Source: Desulfobacterales bacterium | GTDB taxonomy: Bacteria; Desulfobacterota; Desulfobacteria; Desulfobacterales; JANQIE01 | Reading direction: 5' to 3' | Assembly (NCBI GenBank): GCA_028282295.1 | Contig: JANQIE010000282.1 | Span: 1 to 37,404 of the forward strand | Length of the DNA: 37,404 bases | Shown here: positions 1 to 8,315 of the stretch, one piece after another | Layout: each line of letters opens with the position of its first letter | Position numbering within the stretch: position 1 is the first letter of the stretch | Notes under the pieces: model-generated | The model's database searches: none | What the model was told of the DNA's origin: nothing | The model's input: the letters and a program-made list of their open reading frames with translations, nothing else | Position numbers and translations under genes: made by a program

Positions 1-98
1 GCCATTCACGTTCTTGCGACATAGCCCGCTATGCCTGCGGTTTTAAAAATGCTCGGGCCTTGCCGGGAACCAAAATCTACTATTTCCGGATGGGCACT
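1..98 (-). repeat. R1a: long palindromic repeat, partial copy
   Basis: This is the reverse complement of the repeat that begins at 37307: the two match over about 80 bases from the end facing GTG(T/C)CCATCCGGAAATAG, then diverge. It belongs to a family of about 143-bp imperfect palindromes with copies at 5243-5385, 29145-29286 and 37307-37404, plus relatives at 21251-21305 and 35138-35275. It has no coding potential. It lies just downstream of the response regulator's stop and directly abuts a second repeat (R2a). The left part is either diverged or recombined. Confidence 0.8.
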
Positions 99-100
99 AC

Positions 101-146
101 CTAAGGGTTCGCGCAAAAAATGTGATTTTTTTTGCGCGGACCCTAA
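101..146. repeat. R2a: short palindromic repeat (CTTAGGG-CGCGC type)
   Basis: This is a hairpin with arms CTAAGGGTTCGCGCAAAAAA and TTTTTTGCGCGGACCCTAAG around a short TGTGA-type centre. Related copies lie at 21168-21206 (left half), 31347-31382 (right half) and 32131-32176 (full). It sits immediately 3' of the response regulator gene and could act as a bidirectional terminator, because the stem is flanked by internal A and T runs. That role is inferred. Confidence 0.75.
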
Positions 147-179
147 GCGGCACGGATATGAAAAAAGAATAAAATGCGT

Positions 180-1403
180 TTACCTGAAATGCTGCGCCAC
201 TTCCTGAATAACCGACTCGAGCTTCATTTTGCCCATGGCCAGATTGCTGTCCCGGTTGAGAATCAGGACCATGTGAATGTGGGCCTTGCCGGGCGAAGTA
301 ACGGAAAAATCGGTGGCTTCATTCAACGAACGCGCGATCAGATGGGCTTTGCCGGTTTCAACGTGAATCTGCTGTCCGCGGCCGATATCCATGATTTCGG
401 TGGTCTTTTGCGACTTTAGAAGAATGTCGTTGGCCAACGCGCCGATTTCGCTCAGGTTCATCCCGTTGGAACTGCTTTCCGCCACGATTTCGCCGTTGGG
501 GGTAAAAACGCCCACGGCCTGGAAACCTTCGATCATTTTAAATTTGTCGAGACAATCCGTAATTTGCTGCATTATGTTATCTCCTTTCAGGGTTGTAAGA
601 ATATTGGTAGGCGCCGGAGCCGGCCGGACCTCCTGATCGGAGGCCGTGTCGGCAGTAGGCGCCTGATCGGCGTTCGAGGCGATCTTCAGATCCGCGGCTT
701 GACCGGCGGCCGCTTGTTCCTGCGCCGCGGTTTCGTCCTTGAGGCGGGCACCTTCCATCAGCAGCGACATCAGGCCCATGTCGATCTGCTTTGCTATCTG
801 TGGATCGGGTAAATCGCTGATCTTGATTTTAACATCTTCGAGCGCCAACAACCGGATAGCCGCCTCCTTGCCGGCGAATTGGCCGAAGTGAGCATCGTGG
901 ATGTCGCCGTTGACGAAGAATATCTGACCGCCGATGTTGTCGGCGGTGTGCACTTCCATCAAACAACTGCTGGCCTCCATTTCGATCAACTGCATGAAAT
1001 TGGACAAAGACATGCCCGAGACCGTGCCACCCGGATAGCCGTTTTTCAGCCCCTTGCGGATCGCCGTTGCCAGTTCGTCGAAATCCAGCGGTTTTTCCAA
1101 CAACTGGATCCCCGCGTTGTCCTTGAAGCGGTCCTCGATCTGCGGTGTGTTGAAGGCTGTCATGATGATCGCCGGCAGTTGCGAATAATGCGTCTGCAGA
1201 TGGGCCAGCAACTCAAAGCCGTTCATGTTGGGCATCTTTAAATCGGTGACAACGATATCCACCTGGTGATCCGCCATGATTTTCAGGGCTTCGCGGCCGT
1301 CCTGCGCCGTTAACACCGCGTAGCGGTCAACATGGGTGGCAAGACCTTCTTCGATTGAAAGCAATAACGACTTTTCGTCATCTACGAGAAGAATCGTTTT
1401 CAT
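180..1403 (-). CDS. Response regulator with DUF4388 (PATAN) and roadblock/LC7-like domains
   Basis: The 407-residue protein is a two-component receiver joined to protein-interaction domains, with no DNA-binding output. Residues 1-120 form a REC domain with acidic pocket D8/D9, phospho-acceptor D54 and a KP motif in LLEKPLDF. Residues about 130-230 resemble DUF4388 (SNFMQLIEMEASSCLMEVHTA, then FFVNGDIHDAHFG). An Ala/Asp-rich linker follows. The last 130 residues resemble a roadblock/LC7 fold (MIEGFQAVGVFTPNGEIVAES). I chose the ATG at 1403; the frame extends to a TTG at 1454, but MKTILLVDDE is the normal start of a receiver. DUF4388 and roadblock domains commonly occur with small GTPases (MglA-like) in deltaproteobacteria, but no GTPase is encoded nearby. 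A role in polarity, gliding or signalling is inference. The partner kinase is unknown. Confidence 0.85.
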   Translation of the reverse strand: MKTILLVDDEKSLLLSIEEGLATHVDRYAVLTAQDGREALKIMADHQVDIVVTDLKMPNMNGFELLAHLQTHYSQLPAIIMTAFNTPQIEDRFKDNAGIQLLEKPLDFDELATAIRKGLKNGYPGGTVSGMSLSNFMQLIEMEASSCLMEVHTADNIGGQIFFVNGDIHDAHFGQFAGKEAAIRLLALEDVKIKISDLPDPQIAKQIDMGLMSLLMEGARLKDETAAQEQAAAGQAADLKIASNADQAPTADTASDQEVRPAPAPTNILTTLKGDNIMQQITDCLDKFKMIEGFQAVGVFTPNGEIVAESSSNGMNLSEIGALANDILLKSQKTTEIMDIGRGQQIHVETGKAHLIARSLNEATDFSVTSPGKAHIHMVLILNRDSNLAMGKMKLESVIQEVAQHFR

Positions 1404-1644
1404 GGGTTTCCCGATTTTTTTATTATGGAAGTTCTGCAGTAAAAAATACAGCAAGTTTGGTGCCAGAGGTCGAAGTTTAAAAGTTTAATCATTACAGGCG
1501 ATTGCAAAATCAAAATTACTCGGTGCGCTAAAATGGGTGTACTATTTTAAGGCGGTGGTTCATTTTAGGGCAGTAAACGTGATGGTTTGAACGAAGGTTG
1601 ATCTTCGGAAGAAATAGAAGAAAAGCGGATGGGATCATCAGATC
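1404..1644. other. Non-coding stretch upstream of the response regulator
   Basis: About 240 bases contain no convincing gene. An imperfect direct repeat is visible (TATTTTAAGGCGG near 1542 and CATTTTAGGGCAG near 1561), possibly a fragment of a mobile element. The promoter of the response regulator should lie here, but I could not pick out clear -35/-10 boxes. Confidence 0.4.
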
Positions 1645-1960
1645 TGGATTCCGGCCTTCGCCGGAATGACGCAGAAAAATACTCCGGCGCCCCCCCGGAC
1701 CCGAGCCGGAATTCGCCGCAATGACGCAGAAAAACATCCCGTCACCACGGCAAAGGCCGGACCCGAGCCAGGGCTCGCCGCAATGGCGCAGAAAAACACA
1801 CCGTCACCACGGCAAAGGCCGGACCCGAGCCGGGGCTCGCCGCAATGGCGCAGAAAAACACACCGTCACCACGGCAAAGGCCGGCCCCAAGTCAGGATTC
1901 ACCGCAACGACGCAGGAATTCACCCCGTCACCCCGGCGAAGGCCGGGGTCCAGAATCTAA
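1645..1960. repeat. R3: tandem array of GC-rich 62-bp repeats
   Basis: The first unit holds the perfect hairpin ATTCCGGCCTTCGCCGGAAT. The motif (GAC/GGC)GCAG recurs at 1668, 1723, 1785, 1847 and 1909, giving spacings of 55, 62, 62 and 62 bp. The middle units are nearly identical (AAAAACACACCGTCACCACGG, then CAAAGGCCGGACCCGAGC). The array ends with CCCCGGCGAAGGCCGGGG followed by TCCAGAATCTAAACGACAGG, the same end as the solitary copy at 12056-12106. Short Arg/Pro/His-rich frames read through it but are repeat-derived. No similar-length unique spacers are present, so it is not a CRISPR array. Confidence 0.85.
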
Positions 1961-2061
1961 ACGACAGGATACCTTAATTCTTAATTCTTAATTCACAATT
2001 CTCACTTCTCAATCCCCCACGCTCTTTTGCGCGAAACCGTCCAATTCCTTGGAAACATTTT

Positions 2062-4989
2062 TCATACTTCACTTTTCTCTTCTTTGCTTTTAAGTATTTG
2101 TTCCCAAATCCTCTGCACGGTTTGCTGAAAGTTCCGGTAGAATTCGGTATCGACCCTGGCGGCCAATTGCTGCAGACTCTTGCGGTGAATAACACTTCGG
2201 TAGATAAGATAGGCCCGTCGAAGATAGTGGGCAATGGACGTGTCGATAACACCGGTCTCGGCCAGCGCTTGCAGCAGGCGCACATTGTCGGTCCATTGCT
2301 GGAGCGCCGCAAAGCGGTGAGCGTGTCCCAGCACCAAATACTGCACCAGAAATTCAATGTCGATCAAACCGCCGAAATCTTCCTTGATGTCAAACCAGCC
2401 GTCCTTTTTCTCCAGGCGCGTCCGGCGCATTTTGGCCCGCATTTGGCGCACCTCGCGGCGCAGTTGCGCGTGCGCACGCTTGCGCCCGAGCGTCGCCGCC
2501 CGGATGTGTTCGAATTGCCGGGCCAGGGCCGGATCGCCGGCGATGGGCCGGGCCTTGAGCAGGGCCTGGTGTTCCCAGGTCCAGGCCTCGTTGCGCTGAT
2601 AATCCGCAAAGGCATCGATGTGGCTGACCAGAACACCGGAACTGCCGCTGGGGCGCAGGCGCATATCGACTTCGTAGAGTGCACCGGCGCGGGTGTGGGC
2701 GGTTAAAATATGAATCACTCGCTGCCCCAGACGGGCAAAAAACTGAGGGGTATCGATCGGCCTGGCGCCTCCCTGGGTTTGCCCCGGCGTGCCGGCGTGT
2801 AAAAAGACAAGGTCCAGATCCGAGCCATAGCCGAGTTCAAGCCCACCGAGTTTGCCGTAGGCGATGACGGCAAAGCCGCGTTCACACGTGTGGCCGGTCA
2901 AGCGACATTGCGCGGTGCCGTGCTTGGCCGCCAAGTGCTGCCACGCCATGTCGAAGACCGCGTCGAGCACAATTTCGGCGATGGCGGACAGGTAGTCACT
3001 GACCCGCATGAGCGGCATGGCCCCGGTGATATCCGCCGCCGCAACCCGCAGGATATGCACCTGTTTGAAAATACACAGGGCTTCGATCTGCTGCTCCAGG
3101 TCATCCGGATCGGTACGTTGCAGGCGGCGGTGCAGGGTGTCGACCATTTCGTCGCGTTCCGGCGGCACGTAAAGGGTGCGCGGATCGAGCAGTTCATCTA
3201 AGAGAACCGGGTGCTTGGCCAAAAACGTGACAATCCAGGAGCTGGCGGTGGCCAGTTTAACCAAATGGGCCACCGCCGGCGGGTTCTCCAGGAGCAGTGC
3301 CAGGTAGGCTGTGCGTTGCTGGATGGTGCGGATCAAATCGATGATGCGGCCCAGGGCCACGGCCGGTTCTTCGGATTGGCCCACCTGCGCCAATAAAATT
3401 GGTACCAGACGTCCCAAACGCTCCTGGCCCTCGGCGCTCATGGTTCGGGTGCGTTGATCGTTTTTCAGGTGATCGATCAACTGCCAGGCTTTATCCGTCA
3501 GTTTGAAACCGGCTTGGGCCAGCAACTCGCAGCCTTTGGATTTATCGACCCGTTGGTGCCATACTGCGCCCAGATCCGCCAAACGGATGTCACCGGCCTC
3601 CGCCGGAGATGGAGACGCTGTTTTGTCGCGGCCGGTGTCGGTTTGCAGCAGTTCGGCGAAATGGCGGTGCACCCGGTCGCGATGCGCTTGCAACTGTTGG
3701 TGGAAGGTATCCCAATCCGCATAGCCCATGGCGGCTGCCAGCCTGAGACGGGATAATTCCCCGGTGGGCAGGGTGTGGGTCTGCTGGTCGGCATGGGCCT
3801 GTAAACGATGTTCGGTGTGGCGCAGAAAAATGTAGGCGGCGGTCAACTCCCGGCACGCCACCGGTGGAGCCAGCCCTTCACGCGCCAGAAGATCGAGCAC
3901 GTGCCGGATGCGGCGCGCTTGCAGGTCCGGCAGCACCCCGCCGCGGATAAGTTGAAACATCTGCCCGAAAAATTCGATTTCACGGATACCGCCGGCGCCT
4001 AGCTTGATGTGGTCCTGCATGTCGCGCCGCTTGACTTCCTGCATGATCATCTGCTTCATCGCGCGCAACGAGTCAAAGGCGCCGAAATCGAGATAACGGC
4101 GGTAGATAAACGGTTTGAGCATGGCCAGCAGTTCTCGGCCGGCCTCCAGATCACCGGCCACCGGCCGCGCCTTGATCCAGGCATAGCGCTCCCACTCGCG
4201 CCCCTGGCTCTGGTAGTAGGTTTCCAGGCTGTCGAAGCTCATGACCAGCGGGCCGCTGTCGCCGTAGGGCCGCAGGCGCATGTCGACCCTGAAGACAAAG
4301 CCGTCGGCGGTCTGCGCACCGATGGTTTGGATCAGCTCGCGTCCCAGGCGGGTGAAAAACTCCTCGTTGGTCAGTTCACGGGGGCCGTTTTGGGTGACGC
4401 CGGTATTGGGGTAGGCAAACAGCAGGTCGATGTCCGAGGAGAAATTCAACTCCCAGGCGCCCAGTTTGCCCATGGCGATGACCACCATTTGCTGCGGTTG
4501 GCCGGCTGTGTCGGTGGGGGTGCCCCATTTGTCGCAATGCCGGCGGTACAGATACGCAAGCGCCTGTTGCAGGCACGTCTCGGCCAGGGCGGTCAGATCG
4601 GCGGTGGTGGTGTTCAGGTCCGACCAGCCGGCCAGATCGCGCCAGGCAATGCGGATCATCTCCCGGCGGCGAAACAAGCGCAACTTCGCACTAAGCTGCG
4701 ACGGGGCGTCGAGGGATTTTAAATGCGCCTGCAACCTTTGGGAATAATAGCTGTCGCCGGCAGGCGCTTGCAGATCGCCGCTTTGCACCAGATCGACCAA
4801 CACCTGCGGATTTTTACAGCAGGCTTGAGCCACAAACGTGCTGGCCGCGAACACGTCCCTGGCCGACGCAACCAGCGCTTGCCCGGCCGGCGGTTCAAGA
4901 TCGGCGGCTTGGGCCGCTGTGAGAAACAGTGTCCATTTTTCATCGCCTTGCCCGGCCAACTCGGGCGGCAAGGGGTGGTAAAAGGTCAT
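2062..4989 (-). CDS. glnE: Bifunctional glutamine synthetase adenylyltransferase / adenylyl-removing enzyme
   Basis: GlnE adds AMP to glutamine synthetase and removes it, under control of PII signalling, to match GS activity to nitrogen supply. The 975-residue protein has the diagnostic two-lobed layout. One nucleotidyltransferase domain near residue 190 has MGKLGAWELNFSSDIDLLFA, and a second near residue 700 has YGKLGGLELGYGSDLDLVFL. Each carries the GSDLDL/SSDIDL metal-binding aspartates and is followed by its helical GlnD-like segment (KLGAGGIREIEFF; KEDFGGLIDIEFLVQ). Length fits the family. I favour the ATG at 4989; the frame extends to a TTG at 5046 with no clear ribosome site. It is divergent from the glutamate synthase genes, so nitrogen regulation and assimilation are adjacent. 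No PII or GS gene lies in the window. Confidence 0.95.
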   Translation of the reverse strand: MTFYHPLPPELAGQGDEKWTLFLTAAQAADLEPPAGQALVASARDVFAASTFVAQACCKNPQVLVDLVQSGDLQAPAGDSYYSQRLQAHLKSLDAPSQLSAKLRLFRRREMIRIAWRDLAGWSDLNTTTADLTALAETCLQQALAYLYRRHCDKWGTPTDTAGQPQQMVVIAMGKLGAWELNFSSDIDLLFAYPNTGVTQNGPRELTNEEFFTRLGRELIQTIGAQTADGFVFRVDMRLRPYGDSGPLVMSFDSLETYYQSQGREWERYAWIKARPVAGDLEAGRELLAMLKPFIYRRYLDFGAFDSLRAMKQMIMQEVKRRDMQDHIKLGAGGIREIEFFGQMFQLIRGGVLPDLQARRIRHVLDLLAREGLAPPVACRELTAAYIFLRHTEHRLQAHADQQTHTLPTGELSRLRLAAAMGYADWDTFHQQLQAHRDRVHRHFAELLQTDTGRDKTASPSPAEAGDIRLADLGAVWHQRVDKSKGCELLAQAGFKLTDKAWQLIDHLKNDQRTRTMSAEGQERLGRLVPILLAQVGQSEEPAVALGRIIDLIRTIQQRTAYLALLLENPPAVAHLVKLATASSWIVTFLAKHPVLLDELLDPRTLYVPPERDEMVDTLHRRLQRTDPDDLEQQIEALCIFKQVHILRVAAADITGAMPLMRVSDYLSAIAEIVLDAVFDMAWQHLAAKHGTAQCRLTGHTCERGFAVIAYGKLGGLELGYGSDLDLVFLHAGTPGQTQGGARPIDTPQFFARLGQRVIHILTAHTRAGALYEVDMRLRPSGSSGVLVSHIDAFADYQRNEAWTWEHQALLKARPIAGDPALARQFEHIRAATLGRKRAHAQLRREVRQMRAKMRRTRLEKKDGWFDIKEDFGGLIDIEFLVQYLVLGHAHRFAALQQWTDNVRLLQALAETGVIDTSIAHYLRRAYLIYRSVIHRKSLQQLAARVDTEFYRNFQQTVQRIWEQILKSKEEKSEV

Positions 4990-5046
4990 GGTATCGGCAG
5001 CCTTCAAGCGGATCTTCCTTTCCGAGTTTTGTTTCACAGGATGCAA

Positions 5047-5242
5047 CGCGCGGCCCCAATCAAAGCAAATGTTGCCGGCACCCGCAACCCCTAAGCGCGT
5101 TGCGGTTTAAAGGTTGCATTGCCTTATTGATTCGTGTACTAATGCTGACTAAATGTATCTGCATAAGGTTATTGGGGGATGAACGAAAAATTTCCAGTCA
5201 TTTTAACTACCTACCGTTTTACCGGGGCAACTTTCCGAACTA
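5047..5242. other. Intergenic region between glnE and R1b
   Basis: With R1b and 5386-5553 this makes a gene-free gap of about 500 bases between divergent genes. It must hold the glnE promoter. I see no confident sigma-70 or sigma-54 box. Short frames in this stretch do not look like proteins. Confidence 0.4.
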
Positions 5243-5385
5243 GTGTCCATCCGGAAATAGTAGATTTTAGTCCAGGCCAAGGCCGCAGCGAATTTGAAAC
5301 CGCAGGCGTAGCAAGGCTACGTCGAGGATTTCAAATTCGTAAAAACGCCGGCCTGGGCCCAAAGATGCTATTTCCGGATGGACAC
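5243..5385. repeat. R1b: full long palindromic repeat
   Basis: A complete 143-bp copy. The outer arms are GTGTCCATCCGGAAATAG and CTATTTCCGGATGGACAC, a perfect inverted repeat of 18 bases. Inner arms include GAATTTGAAA/TTTCAAATTC and GCGTAGC/GCTACG, so the unit can fold into one long interrupted hairpin. The left end is preceded by CTA, forming CTAG at 5240-5243. It lies between divergent glnE and glutamate synthase. No transposase is encoded, so it is a non-autonomous or REP/MITE-like element. Confidence 0.88.
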
Positions 5386-5553
5386 GAACCGGGCGAAAAA
5401 CGTACGGTCCGAAGTGTTCACCAACCCGCACCTTGAAATAACTCAAAAAATCCTTTTAACATACCGGTTGGACCGACATCGAAAGCAATTGCGTTTTCGG
5501 GCCGTCCGGAAGGATTAAACTGCCGGTTCGGCAGCCAAACAAGGAGAAGCCAT

Positions 5554-6690
5554 ATGTGCCGTTTATTTGCCATTACCAGCAAAGAGCCCTTATCACCGAT
5601 GGTGGCCGTCCAGGCCCTGGACGTGATGCGCGAGGGGCACGACGGTTCCGGAGTAGGCCTGTTTTTGCGCGATTTGGGCGGACCCTTCGAAGACATCAAG
5701 GACGCACCGATCCTGTCGGGCATTTTCAGTGACAAGGGCCTCAAGCGTCTGGACACTTACATGATGGACATCGGATTCATGACCAAGTACAAATTGTCCA
5801 TCAAGGTCCCTAAAAAACCGCCGGCCGGTATTCCGCGCCGGGACGTCTACCTGGTGCGGGCCTATGAATACCCCGAAGACTGGGATGACATGCCGACGGC
5901 GGAAAAATACGAACAACTCGTCAGCATCCGCCTGGAGCTGCGCCGCATGGGACTGGAGAAGGATGACATGAAAGTCTTCTCCTTCTGGCCCGATGTGATC
6001 ATGATCAAGGAAATCGGCGATCCCTGGAAGGTGGCCCAGCACCTGAAGCTGGACCGCAAGGAGTTGCGCGCCCGCGTGATCATGGCCCAGGGCCGGCAAA
6101 ACACCAACTACGACATCAATTTATACGCCTGCCATCCGTTCTTCCTGCAGGGATACTCGACCATGACCAACGGCGAAAACACCGCCTTTGTGCCGATCAA
6201 GGAATACCTCATGGGCCGCAATGTCAAAGGCTATATCGGCTATCAGAGCGACTCGGAGGTCTTTACCCATATCCTGCACTACACCCAGCACGTGCTGGGA
6301 CTCGATATCGAAAACTACAAACACGTGATCACACCGCTGCAGGACGCCGACCTGGTCAAGCATCCCAACGGTGATTTTCTGCGTCATCTGAAAAACAGTT
6401 GCCGGCGCCTGATCATCGACGGACCCAATTGCGTCATCGGCTGTCTGCCCGATCACAGCCTGTTCATGGTCCAGGACCGCAAAAAGCTGCGGCCCGGCGT
6501 CGTGGGCGGCAAGCCCGGTATTTATGCGTTTTCATCTGAAATTTGCGGTCTGGACGCCGCGATTGCGGAACGCGACAAGTCCAAAGATTTTCAACCGATG
6601 CATCTGGATACGGTTATCGTGGGGCCGGATCGTCAGGAGGTTAAAGTATGCTGCCAAACCGAAGCATTACCCCATCAACTCTCTGCGTAA
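5554..6690 (+). CDS. Glutamate synthase glutamine-amidotransferase subunit (split, archaeal-type alpha-1)
   Basis: The 378-residue class II glutamine amidotransferase domain would hydrolyse glutamine and pass ammonia to the FMN subunit encoded next door. After removal of Met the protein starts with Cys2 (MCRLFAI), the N-terminal nucleophile of Ntn amidotransferases. GHDGSGVGLF and NGENTAF match the glutamine-site and oxyanion regions of this class. In classical GltB this domain is the N-terminus of a roughly 1500-residue polypeptide; here it is a separate gene, as in many archaea and anaerobes. The start is supported by AAGGAG eight bases upstream. Its 3' end overlaps the next gene by 43 bases, so the two are probably translationally coupled. 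Confidence 0.88.
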   Translation: MCRLFAITSKEPLSPMVAVQALDVMREGHDGSGVGLFLRDLGGPFEDIKDAPILSGIFSDKGLKRLDTYMMDIGFMTKYKLSIKVPKKPPAGIPRRDVYLVRAYEYPEDWDDMPTAEKYEQLVSIRLELRRMGLEKDDMKVFSFWPDVIMIKEIGDPWKVAQHLKLDRKELRARVIMAQGRQNTNYDINLYACHPFFLQGYSTMTNGENTAFVPIKEYLMGRNVKGYIGYQSDSEVFTHILHYTQHVLGLDIENYKHVITPLQDADLVKHPNGDFLRHLKNSCRRLIIDGPNCVIGCLPDHSLFMVQDRKKLRPGVVGGKPGIYAFSSEICGLDAAIAERDKSKDFQPMHLDTVIVGPDRQEVKVCCQTEALPHQLSA

Positions 6691-8282
6691 AAGACCTGCC
6701 CTGGCAGATCTTATGGAGCAAAGACAAATGCACCCTGTGCGGGCGCTGTACCGCCACCTGTCCGGTCAACGCCATCGAACTGGGGGTTTTTCGCAAACGA
6801 ACATTGCAAACCGCCCTTAACCTGACCGGGACGCCGGGCAATGTGCTTGCCGTTTATCACGGCATCCGCCAGAAAACCGATCCGGCCTATGCCTGCATCG
6901 GTTGCGGCATGTGCAATCTGGTCTGTCCCAACGACGCCATCATCCCGGCCCGTAGCGACGAGTTCGACAAATTGCGCTACCACATCGACCGGGGTGGCCA
7001 GCCGCGCCGCCGCGGCGGCCGTCGTAACGACGCCGGCGGCGTCCTCGACAAAATCAAGTTCATCCGCATCTCCATGCTCACCGACCCGGCCCTGGACGCC
7101 GGCCGGCATGAATTTGAAATGCGCACCCTTTTAGGCCGGGTGTTGCCGCCGGAAAAAAGCCTGCAATTCCAGCAGGAAAACGGCTGGATTCCCCCGGTGC
7201 GTGAAATTTATCCTTTAATCATCGGCGGCATGTCCTTCGGGGCCATGTCGCCCAATATGTGGGAAGGGCTGCAACTGGGCGTCACCTACCTGAACGAGGA
7301 ACTCGGCATCCCGGCCCGCATCTCCACCGGCGAGGGCGGCTGCCCGCCGCGCCTTTTGAAAAGCCGGTTTCTAAAATACGTTATCCTGCAGATCGCGTCG
7401 GGTTATTTTGGCTGGGACGAAATCATTCACGCCATTCCGCAAATGAAGGAAGACCCCTGCGCCATCGAGATCAAATACGGCCAGGGCGCCAAACCCGGCG
7501 ACGGCGGTTTGTTGATGTGGTACAAGGTCAACAAGCTGATCGCCGCCATTCGCGGGGTGCCCACCGGTGTCAACCTGCCGAGCCCGCCGACCCATCAAAC
7601 CAAATATTCCATCGAGGAATCGGTCGCCAAGATGATCCAGTCGATGTACATGGCCTGGGGTTTCAGGGTGCCGGTCTATCCGAAGATTTCGGCCACCTCG
7701 ACATCGCTGGCCGTGCTCAACAATCTGACCCGCAATCAATACGCGGCCGGGCTGGCCATCGATGGTGAAGACGGCGGCACCGGGGCGGCCTACAACGTCT
7801 CCATGAACCACATGGGGCACCCCATCGCCAGCAGTGTGCGCGATTGCTACCTGAACCTGGTCAAGGTCGGACAGCAAAACGAGATTCCGCTGTTTGCCGG
7901 TGGCGGGGTCGGCAAAACCGGCAATCTGGCCGCCAACGCCGCGGCCCTGATCATGCTCGGCGCCAGTGGCATTCAGATGGGCAAGTACATCATGCAGGCT
8001 GCCGCAGGCTGCCTGGGATCGGAAAACGATCGCTGCAATATCTGCAACATCGGTCTGTGTCCCAAGGGGATCACCTCCCAGGATCCGCGGTTGTACCGCC
8101 GGCTGGACGTGGACGAGGTTGCCCAGCGCGTGGTCGATGTCTATCTGAGTTTCGATACCGAACTGAAAAAAATCGTGGCCCCGCTGGGACGTTCGACGTC
8201 GCTGCCCATCGGTATGTCCGATGCTTTGGGCATCGACGACGCGGCCGCGGCCGAGCGGCTGCAAATCAAATATGTGGTTTGA
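6648..8282 (+). CDS. Glutamate synthase FMN/Fe-S catalytic subunit with N-terminal 2x[4Fe-4S] ferredoxin domain
   Basis: The 544-residue synthase subunit reduces 2-iminoglutarate, formed from 2-oxoglutarate and channelled ammonia, to glutamate on FMN. Residues about 25-100 carry two ferredoxin motifs (CTLCGRCTATCPVNAI; CIGCGMCNLVCPNDAI). From about 180 onward lies the TIM-barrel FMN domain, with IGGMSFGAMS, STGEGG, IKYGQGAKPGDGG and IDGEDGGTGAA. The cluster ligand region CNICNIGLCPKGIT matches the 3Fe-4S loop of glutamate synthase. The ATG follows AGGAGG by seven bases (GTCAGGAGGTTAAAGTATG), which fixes the start inside the upstream gene. The architecture is the archaeal or anaerobe type, with ferredoxin modules feeding the flavin. 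Confidence 0.92.
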   Translation: MLPNRSITPSTLCVKDLPWQILWSKDKCTLCGRCTATCPVNAIELGVFRKRTLQTALNLTGTPGNVLAVYHGIRQKTDPAYACIGCGMCNLVCPNDAIIPARSDEFDKLRYHIDRGGQPRRRGGRRNDAGGVLDKIKFIRISMLTDPALDAGRHEFEMRTLLGRVLPPEKSLQFQQENGWIPPVREIYPLIIGGMSFGAMSPNMWEGLQLGVTYLNEELGIPARISTGEGGCPPRLLKSRFLKYVILQIASGYFGWDEIIHAIPQMKEDPCAIEIKYGQGAKPGDGGLLMWYKVNKLIAAIRGVPTGVNLPSPPTHQTKYSIEESVAKMIQSMYMAWGFRVPVYPKISATSTSLAVLNNLTRNQYAAGLAIDGEDGGTGAAYNVSMNHMGHPIASSVRDCYLNLVKVGQQNEIPLFAGGGVGKTGNLAANAAALIMLGASGIQMGKYIMQAAAGCLGSENDRCNICNIGLCPKGITSQDPRLYRRLDVDEVAQRVVDVYLSFDTELKKIVAPLGRSTSLPIGMSDALGIDDAAAAERLQIKYVV

Positions 8283-8315
8283 TACGACGACTGAAAATTA
8301 ATCCTGGAGTTACAC

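Noticed and set aside
1645-1960. CRISPR-like regular spacing
   Set aside because: The repeated unit fills the whole 62-bp period, with no unique spacers, and no cas genes are near.
1666-1977. Pro/Arg-rich proteins encoded in the tandem repeat
   Set aside because: They are open in several frames only because the repeat length and composition avoid stops; there is no ribosome site.
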